Shown here: positions 1 through 4,911 of the stretch, in pieces
How positions within the stretch are numbered: position 1 is the first letter of the stretch
How the letters are laid out: every line of letters starts with the position of its first letter
Source of the DNA: DATDDB01 sp036524005
GTDB lineage: Bacteria > Pseudomonadota > Gammaproteobacteria > Burkholderiales > Gallionellaceae
Length of the DNA stretch: 5,071 bases
Assembly (NCBI GenBank): GCA_036524005.1
Contig: DATDDB010000143.1
Location: 1 to 5,071, forward strand
Direction of reading: 5' to 3'
Translations under genes and position numbers: made by a program
Notes under the pieces: generated by a model
Database searches by the model: none
Seen by the model: only the letters and a program-made list of their open reading frames with translations
Told to the model about the DNA's origin: nothing

Positions 1-973
1 CATCCGGACGTTTTTCCCTGACCTTCGCCAGGTAGGCGGCCTCCATCCTGTCCAGGATGGTTCCCAGCAGGCAGGGCGAAAGCCCGTTGCCCAGCATGGT
101 CTGCTCGGCGTACACATCCGCTTCACGCTCCATGTCGCGCGAGTATTTCGCCTGCATGATGATCGCGGGCGCCGTCGCCAGCAGTCCGCTCACATCGCCC
201 ACATACCAGGCAAGCACCAGACCGACGACCGAACTTTGCAGCACCATGCGCATGGCATGGCGGCGCTCGACGTGGCCGCGCTCGTGCGCCAGCACGGCGA
301 CGATCTCGTTGTCGTCTTTGGCCAGTTCGACCAGTTCGTCCAGCATCACGATGGTGCCGTCCGGCAGGGCGAAGGCGTTCGCCCCGATCTTCGGCGAACT
401 GCGAAAGACTATGTGATATTGCATCTGAGGATCGACGGGCGGCTTGAGCCGTGCGAAAGCATCGCTCAGTTCCTGCTGGCGCGCCGCATCCAGCTTGCTC
501 GGATCGAGCAGGGAACGGTCCAGCATTTCCAGGGTGGAGTCGCCCATCTTCTGCAGCACCGCGCCCGGCACGCGCATGGCGACGGCTTCCGCTCCCCATG
601 GCAACAGGTAACGGTACGCCCCGGCAAAGGCAACCACGACCAGCACCACCGCCGCGAGCGCCCATGCCATGCTGTGCTGCAAACCATCCAGCCAGTTCCG
701 GCGCACACCGGCCTGCACCAGCAAGCTGGCTAATCCGGCCTGGTCATTCACTTCGCAATGCCCGCCGCCGGCAAAGGTGAGCAGGCGCGGCGTATTGCCC
801 AGACGTTCGGAGACATGCACTTCATGCAAGGGCCAGCGCGTCTCCCAGGCGCTGCCGCGCAACAGCAGATCGCTGCCGTCGATGGACAGCAGCACCGCCT
901 TGTTCGCGGCGCTCTGCCCGTCGTAATAAGCGGCGGCTACCTGAACGGATGCGTCAGAAGGAAATGTCGACAT
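1..973 (-). CDS. M48 family membrane-associated zinc metallopeptidase (C-terminus beyond the window)
   Basis: Partial gene; 324 codons are visible and the frame is still open at the left edge. The N-terminal ~90 residues (YYDGQSA near residue 16, then an RGS..WPL..V stretch) resemble the DUF7092 domain that precedes the catalytic domain in many proteobacterial M48 proteins. A hydrophobic segment at about 102-125 is a probable membrane anchor. The zinc site is visible: HERGH at residues 230-234 (His230 and His234 as ligands, Glu231 catalytic) and SRDMEREAD at about 278-286, where Glu282 would be the third ligand and Asp286 completes the ExxxD motif. A second hydrophobic stretch (about 245-270) lies between them, as in the family. 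The ATG at 973 overlaps the DUF898 gene by 20 nt, and AGAG lies 7 nt upstream. Family knowledge suggests proteolysis in envelope quality control. The substrate is unknown. Confidence 0.95.
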   Translation of the reverse strand, partial: MSTFPSDASVQVAAAYYDGQSAANKAVLLSIDGSDLLLRGSAWETRWPLHEVHVSERLGNTPRLLTFAGGGHCEVNDQAGLASLLVQAGVRRNWLDGLQHSMAWALAAVVLVVVAFAGAYRYLLPWGAEAVAMRVPGAVLQKMGDSTLEMLDRSLLDPSKLDAARQQELSDAFARLKPPVDPQMQYHIVFRSSPKIGANAFALPDGTIVMLDELVELAKDDNEIVAVLAHERGHVERRHAMRMVLQSSVVGLVLAWYVGDVSGLLATAPAIIMQAKYSRDMEREADVYAEQTMLGNGLSPCLLGTILDRMEAAYLAKVREKRPD

Positions 974-1994
974 CGAACATCTCTGCCGTCTCTTCGCCTG
1001 CGGCAGTCGCCTGCTGTTGCTGGTCCGCAATGAACCCGGACATGTCGCCGTGGACCGTCAACCCCATTGATTCCAGCTTCAGGCGCAGCATGCGTATGTC
1101 CGCGAACGGCTTGAACAATCCGAGGGTCAGCACGACGCCGATGAAGTTGGTCACGCGCAGCCACAACAGGCGGCGCGCAGATACGTTGCTGAAGAAACGA
1201 TGCGCCCCCAGTTCGGTGTTGCCCCACACCAGGTTCTGCATGTAGGCGATGAACAGGCTGCTCACGATCAGCACGGATGCGACCATGACGAACATGATGA
1301 CCGGGCCGGCGGCCGCAAAGCCGGTGGCGAGGCCCTGAATGCCGGGACCCATGCCCGATACCATTGCCATTGCGACGAGCAGCAGCACGGTACCGGCCAT
1401 CGCTGCCAGCGCAGAGAGGTACAGCAGATAGAAACCTTTCGCCGTCGCGCCGAACCTGAGTGCAGAGCTTCCGAACCGGCCGTTATCGAACTGGTAATGC
1501 TTGAAGCGCTGGTGCGCCAACGGCGCCAGCAGGTAAAGCGTGAACACGGCCATTAGCGGATAGAGCAGGAAAGCCCGGTAGGCACCGCCTGTGCTTCCGG
1601 CAAAACCGAAGCGCAGGCCGCGATAGCTGCTGTTATAGAGCTTGAAACGCAACGAACGCATCAGCAGCCAGGGCATTGCCAGCGCGAGCAACAGGCCGAT
1701 CACCAGCCCGAGAATGGGATTGAATTTGAGCGTGACGTTGTAAAGCACCAGCAGCCCGAGCGCGATGGCGCGGCCTTTCAGGATGGCGATGGGCGTGCCG
1801 TGATAATCGAAACTTGCGTCGGCCAGGCGAGTGTTGCGATAGAAATACTGCAAGCGCCTGACCTTGGCCCATGCGCTGTAAATGCCCAGCGTCAGGATGG
1901 TCAGCAACACATTGACGATCCATATCCGGAAATATTCCCAGCCCTTTCCGGTGAATTCAAAATGCTGGTTTTGCCGCACTAACTGCCCTTGCAT
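954..1994 (-). CDS. DUF898 (YjgN-like) polytopic inner-membrane protein
   Basis: A 346-residue protein of the DUF898 family, to which E. coli YjgN belongs; its function is not established. The N-terminus shows the family opening FEFTGKGWEYF (about 12-22), then a hydrophobic segment (24-42) ending in the typical LGIYSAWAKVRRL. Further hydrophobic segments lie near 76-90, 93-112, 140-160, 187-213, 225-252 and 283-297. Soluble stretches of roughly 22 residues repeat after the membrane segments (about 47-68, 112-134, 162-183), suggesting internal duplication. The C-terminal tail has a QQQQ run and is acidic. The ATG start is supported by AAGGG six nt upstream. The gene overlaps the M48 peptidase start, so the two are probably translationally coupled. 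This pairing of DUF898 with an M48 peptidase is, from memory, common in proteobacteria and suggests a shared envelope role, which is inference. Confidence 0.95.
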   Translation of the reverse strand: MQGQLVRQNQHFEFTGKGWEYFRIWIVNVLLTILTLGIYSAWAKVRRLQYFYRNTRLADASFDYHGTPIAILKGRAIALGLLVLYNVTLKFNPILGLVIGLLLALAMPWLLMRSLRFKLYNSSYRGLRFGFAGSTGGAYRAFLLYPLMAVFTLYLLAPLAHQRFKHYQFDNGRFGSSALRFGATAKGFYLLYLSALAAMAGTVLLLVAMAMVSGMGPGIQGLATGFAAAGPVIMFVMVASVLIVSSLFIAYMQNLVWGNTELGAHRFFSNVSARRLLWLRVTNFIGVVLTLGLFKPFADIRMLRLKLESMGLTVHGDMSGFIADQQQQATAAGEETAEMFDVDISF

Positions 1995-2058
1995 GGTTAC
2001 CCTTTCGATGAATTGATGTTATTTGGGTCTCGCATACCACTCCTCCCGGAGAGGTCGA

Positions 2059-2087
2059 ACTGTAGCAGTCCGAAGTACTGGCAGCAA
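2059..2087 (-). promoter_or_regulatory. Candidate sigma-70 promoter for the DUF898-M48 pair
   Basis: On the minus strand, TTGCTG (2087-2082) and TACAGT (2064-2059) are separated by 17 nt, about 65 nt upstream of the DUF898 start. The -35 matches the consensus at 3 of 6 positions and the -10 at 4 of 6. It sits just beyond the terminator of the preceding operon, where a fresh promoter would be expected. The call rests on position and weak consensus only. Confidence 0.3.
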
Positions 2088-2114
2088 TAAAAAAGGGCAG
2101 CTTGCGCTGCCCTT
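2087..2114 (-). terminator. Rho-independent terminator of the cytochrome operon
   Basis: A perfect 9-bp stem (2093-2101 pairing with 2106-2114, containing GGGCAGC/GCTGCCC) closes on a 4-nt loop. Read on the minus strand it is followed by a run of six T and then ATT. It begins 25 nt after the stop codon of the diheme cytochrome gene, in the right place and orientation to end the four-gene operon and insulate it from the downstream DUF898 gene. The plus-strand side has only a broken T-tract (CTTCTT), so it is mainly a minus-strand terminator. Confidence 0.9.
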
Positions 2115-2139
2115 CTTCATGCTGTCACGATGTCAACGA

Positions 2140-2703
2140 TCAATCGTAGTCGCGGTTGGGGAAGTTCGGGATATCCACGGTGTCTTCGTCGAAGATTCCT
2201 TCTTCCGCCTTGGTGTGGCAGGCATTGCAGTAGCTCTGCGACTTCACGTCCTTGTTGCCCTTGATCATCTTCTCGGGGATGTCGTGGTGTTTGCGCTTGA
2301 TGTAACGCACCTCGGTGATGCGCAACGGCGCATCACCGTCCTCGGTCGCCTTGGCTATCTTGCGCGAGCGCTTGTAAAAGGACTTCTCCGCTGCATTCGC
2401 CATCGTGTAGTCGTAGATGTCCTTCAGCGTTTCCTTATCCAGCGAAGCGTCCTCGCCGAAATGGTCGGCCAGCGCCTTCTCGTCCAGCAGCTTCGCCCAG
2501 GATTTGCTGGGCAACAGGCCCGGCTGATAGGCGAAGTGGCAGGAGCCGCACTCGTCCTTGTAGGTCTTGTTGTCGACCGGCTTCACTTCCTTCTGCCGCG
2601 AAAAATTGACCAGCCACAGCCAGAAATTCTCTTCCGCCAATGCGGAGCCGCTGCTCACCAGCAGGGCCACGGCCAGCAGTGCTGCTTTGTAATTAGTTTG
2701 CAT
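2140..2703 (-). CDS. DHC-family periplasmic diheme cytochrome c
   Basis: About 187 residues: Sec signal peptide (hydrophobic core LLAVALLV, probable cleavage after SALA) and two covalent heme sites, CGSCH and CNACH, about 107 residues apart. Numbered from the first possible Met, these are residues 54-58 and 161-165. Around them are hallmarks of the DHC family: ECGSCH..Y.PGLLP.KSW, HFGEDASL (His83), PLRITE before a KRKHHDIP stretch (His141/His142), and ACHTKAEEG. His83 and one of His141/142 are candidate sixth ligands, making both hemes probably bis-His. In R. sphaeroides, DHC donates electrons to SHP, encoded here 18 nt upstream. The start at 2703 is preferred because GGAG lies 8 nt before it; the ATG at 2709 has the same GGAG only 2 nt away. 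Last gene of the operon, followed by a terminator. The family call is firm; the physiological role is inferred. Confidence 0.95.
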   Translation of the reverse strand: MQTNYKAALLAVALLVSSGSALAEENFWLWLVNFSRQKEVKPVDNKTYKDECGSCHFAYQPGLLPSKSWAKLLDEKALADHFGEDASLDKETLKDIYDYTMANAAEKSFYKRSRKIAKATEDGDAPLRITEVRYIKRKHHDIPEKMIKGNKDVKSQSYCNACHTKAEEGIFDEDTVDIPNFPNRDYD

Positions 2704-2711
2704 CTTCATTT

Positions 2712-2715
2712 CTCC
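2712..2715 (-). promoter_or_regulatory. Ribosome binding site deciding the diheme cytochrome start
   Basis: Minus-strand GGAG is 8 nt from the ATG at 2703 but only 2 nt from the in-frame ATG at 2709. The spacing favours the downstream Met, which shortens the product by two residues and leaves the signal peptide intact. Confidence 0.6.
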
Positions 2716-2721
2716 AAATCG

Positions 2722-3123
2722 TTATTTGCTGAGCAGATACTTCAGAAAATCGCCTTTTTCCTGAGCGGTGCATTCGCGCGCCAGAACATCGTTGCAGTTG
2801 CGCTTGAACCATTTCTCGATCTTCTTGGCATCGGTGAAACGTTCCTTGTTGGCGCTGGGAGCCATCGGCTGGATGACCTTGCCGGTCTTGTGATGCTTGC
2901 CTTCTTTGCCCAGATCTTTGCCATGGCAGGTGGAGCAGGACATCATCTCGCCTTCTTCGCCCTTATTCTCTTTCGCCCACGCCTTGCCGCCGCGCTCGGC
3001 ATCGAAACCTGCTGCGCCTTCGGACTTGTAGCGCGCGAACAATTCATCGGTTGCCGGAGTCGCCAGTGCCACGGGAGCAGCGATCAGCAGACACACCATC
3101 ATCAGTATCTTGTGAAATCTCAT
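2722..3123 (-). CDS. SHP-like monoheme cytochrome c (DUF1924 family)
   Basis: A 133-residue precursor: signal peptide of about 21 residues (cleavage after VALA), giving a mature protein of about 112, the size of R. sphaeroides SHP. The heme site is CSTCH (63-67). Downstream, GK.IQPMAPSA..RFTDAKKIEKWF.RNCN (about 81-111) and ECT (117-119) match SHP as I remember it. By that alignment Asn109 corresponds to the labile Asn ligand (Asn88 of SHP), and Cys110 and Cys118 to the disulfide pair. SHP is a high-spin class I-like cytochrome c whose Asn leaves on reduction, so that O2, NO or similar molecules can bind. Here the position is Asn, not the His used by the related Methylophilus cytochrome c''. 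The start at 3123 is chosen because GGAG lies 9 nt upstream and the signal peptide follows at once. An in-frame ATG at 3138 overlaps the previous stop (TAATG). The mature protein is rich in Lys and Glu. Confidence 0.95.
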   Translation of the reverse strand: MRFHKILMMVCLLIAAPVALATPATDELFARYKSEGAAGFDAERGGKAWAKENKGEEGEMMSCSTCHGKDLGKEGKHHKTGKVIQPMAPSANKERFTDAKKIEKWFKRNCNDVLARECTAQEKGDFLKYLLSK

Positions 3124-3137
3124 CTCAGTAGTCTCCA

Positions 3138-3758
3138 TTACCAGGTGATCTTGATCGCCGCAGCCATCATCACCGCACCGGCGATGGCCTTGCCCGCGTG
3201 GCCGTTGCTGTTGTAGGGATCGGCCGCCTTCGATACCGCATACGCCATGGTCAGCATACCCGCCGTACCCAGCAGGGCATGCAGGTTGTCCGGGTCGGTG
3301 AGGCCGTCTTCCAGGTGGAAGTCGTCCCAATGCGCGATCAGACCGGTCACCACGGCGGCGCCCGCCATGGCAACGGTGGCACGTGCCAGCTTGGCGTGGG
3401 TGCCGTTGGTGTCGCGCGGTTGCTGCACACAGCCCGCGGTTTCGCACTCGTTGTCCTCGGGGGCGGCCATTGCAGTCAGACCCGCGAAAACGATGGTTCC
3501 CAGACCGAGATACTTGTGCGCGTTGCTGCCGGAAAACGTGGCGGGCTCGAACCCGGATTTCTTGATTTCCGGTGCGGCACTACCCGATGTTTTCACCGAG
3601 GTGCCCACCGCATCGTTCGCTGCCAGCTTGAAGGACTCATAGTCTTTGACATATGCACTGGATGTCATGGGCAGGTCGAATGCCGCATCCTGCGCGTATG
3701 CCGTTCCGGATAGCGCCGCCACACACGCGGCAGCGCTCATGAACTTAATGCCTCTCAT
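3138..3758 (-). CDS. Unrecognised four-helix membrane protein with a b561-like histidine pattern
   Basis: I recognise no family for this 206-residue protein. Visible: a signal peptide (1-22, cleavage after AYA), a soluble stretch of about 57 residues (23-79), then four hydrophobic segments at about 82-99, 122-142, 161-177 and 188-205, ending at a C-terminal Trp. Each segment is preceded by a histidine: His81 (HKYLG), His121 (HAKLA), His160 (HALLG), His187 (HAGKA); His143 ends helix 2. The loop 143-160 is very acidic, hence probably periplasmic. With that topology His81/His160 face outside and His121/His187 inside, the alternate-helix pairing of classical cytochrome b561. Loop 1-2 has a Cys pair (105, 110). 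The start at 3758 is set by GAGGAG six nt upstream, not by the Met at 3779. It lies 10 nt after the cytochrome b gene and 14 nt before the SHP gene, so it is probably part of the same electron route. Heme binding is inference. Confidence 0.9.
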   Translation of the reverse strand: MRGIKFMSAAACVAALSGTAYAQDAAFDLPMTSSAYVKDYESFKLAANDAVGTSVKTSGSAAPEIKKSGFEPATFSGSNAHKYLGLGTIVFAGLTAMAAPEDNECETAGCVQQPRDTNGTHAKLARATVAMAGAAVVTGLIAHWDDFHLEDGLTDPDNLHALLGTAGMLTMAYAVSKAADPYNSNGHAGKAIAGAVMMAAAIKITW

Positions 3759-3764
3759 TGATTG

Positions 3765-3770
3765 CTCCTC
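3765..3770 (-). promoter_or_regulatory. Ribosome binding site fixing the start of the four-helix protein
   Basis: Minus-strand GAGGAG with a 6-nt spacer to the ATG at 3758. It overlaps the last codons of the upstream cytochrome b gene (stop at 3771-3769), which suggests coupled translation. It lies downstream of the alternative ATG at 3779, so that longer start is unlikely. Confidence 0.75.
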
Positions 3771-4398
3771 AATTTTCATTTTGCTTAGTTGAAATAGGTG
3801 GCGTGTTCGTTTTTTTCTTCCCGGTGAGCATCGCCCTCACAAGGTTTTCTTTGTGCTGGATACTGCCGACTGCCACCCCCAGGATGTGCAGCGCGACCAG
3901 TGCCAGACCAACGATAGGAAGAAACTCGTGTATGCCGCGGAACGCGTAGCTGGCCTCGTCGCTCACGCGGTTCGCCAGAAACAGCAGCGGCCCTTCATAG
4001 TCGATCGCCGCCAACGTGAGCAGGCCCGACAAAAAGATCAGGATCAGCAATACCAGCATGGCGAACACCATCAGCGCGCCTGCCGGGTTATGCCCGTAAT
4101 AATGTTTTGGATGCCCCGTGAACATGGAGCGGAAATATTCGAGCGTCTCGGCGGGAGAAAAGAAGAAGGACCGGAAGCGTGCGTATTCGCTGCCGTGCAA
4201 ACCCCAATACAGCCGCAACGCCAGCATCACGCAAAGCAGGTATCCGACCCATACATGGAGGGTGGAGGCATGCAACTCGCCGGAAATGAATGCCGTCGCG
4301 AAACCCGCCGCCAATGTCCAATGGAATACGCGAATGAAGCGGTCCCACACCTTCACGCTTTCCGCGCCCTGCACGATTCTGTCGTTCTCTTGCTGCAT
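3769..4398 (-). CDS. b561 / Ni,Fe-hydrogenase-type diheme cytochrome b
   Basis: A 209-residue inner-membrane cytochrome b of the prokaryotic b561/HyaC-like superfamily (cytochrome b/b6 domain). It opens with the family signature VWDRFIRVFHWTL (17-29). Hydrophobic segments lie at about 24-40, 47-66, 106-131 and 159-180, and the C-terminus is a hydrophilic cytoplasmic tail. Candidate heme ligands are His26 in helix 1, His48 in helix 2 and the His157/His171 pair at the last helix, whose 14-residue spacing suits two stacked hemes. Family members take electrons from, or pass them to, the quinone pool and exchange them with periplasmic cytochromes c; in SHP/DHC clusters the b cytochrome is thought to feed DHC. 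It is the first gene of the operon. There is no good ribosome binding site before the ATG, but a TAA lies seven codons upstream in frame and no other early Met exists, so the start stands. Weak initiation may limit its expression. Confidence 0.93.
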   Translation of the reverse strand: MQQENDRIVQGAESVKVWDRFIRVFHWTLAAGFATAFISGELHASTLHVWVGYLLCVMLALRLYWGLHGSEYARFRSFFFSPAETLEYFRSMFTGHPKHYYGHNPAGALMVFAMLVLLILIFLSGLLTLAAIDYEGPLLFLANRVSDEASYAFRGIHEFLPIVGLALVALHILGVAVGSIQHKENLVRAMLTGKKKTNTPPISTKQNEN

Positions 4399-4501
4399 GC
4401 GATATAAATTGGTTTACTTGATTGAACGGAATACCCGAAATACACGCGCTCACGCACCGCCGCTGTCGCCTTGACTGACAGCGCGCCATCCGACTACGGC
4501 A

Positions 4502-4526
4502 GATTGAATTAGTTCGATTGGATCAG
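4502..4526. repeat. Imperfect tandem direct repeat upstream of the cytochrome operon
   Basis: GATTGAATTAG (4502-4512) and GATTGGATCAG (4516-4526) match at 9 of 11 positions with a 14-nt period. A shorter related copy, GATTGAA, occurs at 4420-4426 nearer the cytochrome b start. Repeats like these in a promoter-leader region can be activator or repressor sites, but no known motif is matched and chance is possible. Confidence 0.35.
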
Positions 4527-4562
4527 CAGATTTCTTGCGGGACCTGCGCGAAGCAGGCGCGA

Positions 4563-4595
4563 ATTCTATCTCATAACTTCCATTTTCAATGTCAA
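4563..4595 (-). promoter_or_regulatory. Candidate promoter of the cytochrome operon
   Basis: The minus strand carries a perfect TTGACA (4595-4590) immediately followed by TTGAAA (4589-4584), and a good -10, TAGAAT (4568-4563). Spacing is not ideal: 21 nt from TTGACA, 15 nt from TTGAAA. The elements sit in the AT-rich part of the spacer, about 165 nt before the cytochrome b ATG, which implies a long leader containing the direct repeat. Non-standard spacing would fit an activator-dependent promoter, but that is inference. Confidence 0.4.
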
Positions 4596-4637
4596 ATTTG
4601 CGTTAAAAACGAGCCCCCGCGGGATCGCGCGTGATGC

Positions 4638-4666
4638 TTGCCGCAAGCCTGGAACAGGACTAGTCT
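4638..4666 (+). promoter_or_regulatory. Weak candidate promoter for the DUF3330 gene
   Basis: TTGCCG (4638-4643) and TAGTCT (4661-4666) are separated by 17 nt and lie about 35 nt before the ATG. The -35 matches at 4 of 6 positions, the -10 at only 3 of 6. A small inverted repeat, GCTTG-CCG-CAAGC (4636-4648), covers the -35. Position and spacing are right, but sequence support is weak. Confidence 0.25.
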
Positions 4667-4686
4667 AGCTCCACGTCACCACCCTG

Positions 4687-4696
4687 AAAGGAGGTG
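4687..4696 (+). promoter_or_regulatory. Consensus ribosome binding site of the DUF3330 gene
   Basis: AAAGGAGGTG is close to a full complement of the 16S rRNA 3' end and ends 4 nt before the ATG at 4701. It fixes that ATG as the start over an in-frame TTG at 4638, and predicts strong translation. Confidence 0.85.
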
Positions 4697-4700
4697 TGCC

Positions 4701-4895
4701 ATGACCACCCGCCCCCGCCCCGATACCGTGGCCGAGAAGACCCCTTGCGACGTCTGCCACAAGGAGATCCCGCTCTCCGAAGCCATGCGCTTCGAAACCG
4801 AGGACTATGTGGCGCATTTCTGCGGACTGGAATGCTTCTCGACATGGAAAGATCGCAGAACAGCTGACCCGCGACAGGAAAAGAAGAAGCGCTGA
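4701..4895 (+). CDS. DUF3330-family small cysteine-rich putative zinc-binding protein
   Basis: A 64-residue soluble protein with no signal peptide. The core CDVCHKEIPLSEA (16-28) and EDYVAHFCGLECF (34-46) match, from memory, the DUF3330 family, some members of which lie in mercury-resistance transposons. Cys16, Cys19, Cys41 and Cys45 form CxxC-x21-CxxxC, probably one structural zinc or other metal site. The spacing from Cys19 onward (C-x21-C-x3-C) also fits the TRASH-type pattern seen in metal-responsive proteins. The C-terminus ends in a basic tail (Lys/Arg). It is transcribed away from the cytochrome operon and converges with the MFS gene. I see no mer genes or transposon ends here. The family call is good; its function is unknown. 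Confidence 0.9.
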   Translation: MTTRPRPDTVAEKTPCDVCHKEIPLSEAMRFETEDYVAHFCGLECFSTWKDRRTADPRQEKKKR

Positions 4896-4911
4896 GCCGA
4901 GCTGGCTCAGC
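4891..4911. terminator. Probable bidirectional terminator hairpin between convergent genes
   Basis: A perfect 8-bp inverted repeat, GCTGAGCC (4891-4898) and GGCTCAGC (4904-4911), closes on a 5-nt loop. It contains the stop codons of both convergent genes: TGA at 4893-4895 on the plus strand and at 4909-4907 on the minus strand. Read leftward, the stem is followed by a T-rich stretch (CTTCTTCTTTTCC), so termination of the MFS transcript is the better supported direction. Rightward there is no T-tract. Confidence 0.55.

Larger units (their letters stand above)
4399..4700. other. Divergent intergenic spacer without a gene
   Basis: About 300 non-coding bases separate the cytochrome operon (leftward) from the DUF3330 gene (rightward). 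The middle (about 4560-4610) is AT-rich against GC-rich flanks. It contains a candidate leftward promoter, a candidate rightward promoter and an imperfect direct repeat, listed separately. An open frame across part of it (minus strand, ATG at 4489) is not coding: it has no good ribosome binding site, is Arg/Cys-rich, and runs out of frame into the cytochrome b gene. No FNR-type TTGAT-N4-ATCAA palindrome or sigma-54 -24/-12 element is evident. Confidence 0.7.

Noticed and set aside
123..665. A 180-codon minus-strand frame overlapping the M48 gene
   Set aside because: It is Arg/Gly/Ala-rich shadow sequence. The other minus-strand frame contains HExxH, ExxxD and the DUF7092-like N-terminus.
2023..3216. 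A 397-codon open frame on the plus strand
   Set aside because: It lies antisense to the two clear cytochrome c genes and the terminator, which carry signal peptides, CxxCH motifs and ribosome binding sites. Its hydrophobic composition is what the reverse complement of Lys/Glu-rich coding sequence gives.
3124..3447. Longer N-terminal versions of the SHP-like protein
   Set aside because: They would overlap the upstream gene and bury the signal peptide. The ATG at 3123 has GGAG 9 nt upstream and begins directly with a signal peptide.
4088..4489. A 133-codon minus-strand frame starting in the spacer before the cytochrome b gene
   Set aside because: It has no convincing ribosome binding site and biased Arg-rich composition, and it overlaps cytochrome b out of frame.
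4541..4561. CCTGC-GCGAA-GCAGG hairpin in the spacer
   Set aside because: The stem is only 5 bp with mismatches at once outside it and no T-tract, too weak to call a terminator or riboswitch.
4701..4895. Remnant of a mercury-resistance transposon, suggested by DUF3330
   Set aside because: No mer genes, transposase, resolvase or terminal inverted repeats are visible, and the gene is intact with its own ribosome binding site.
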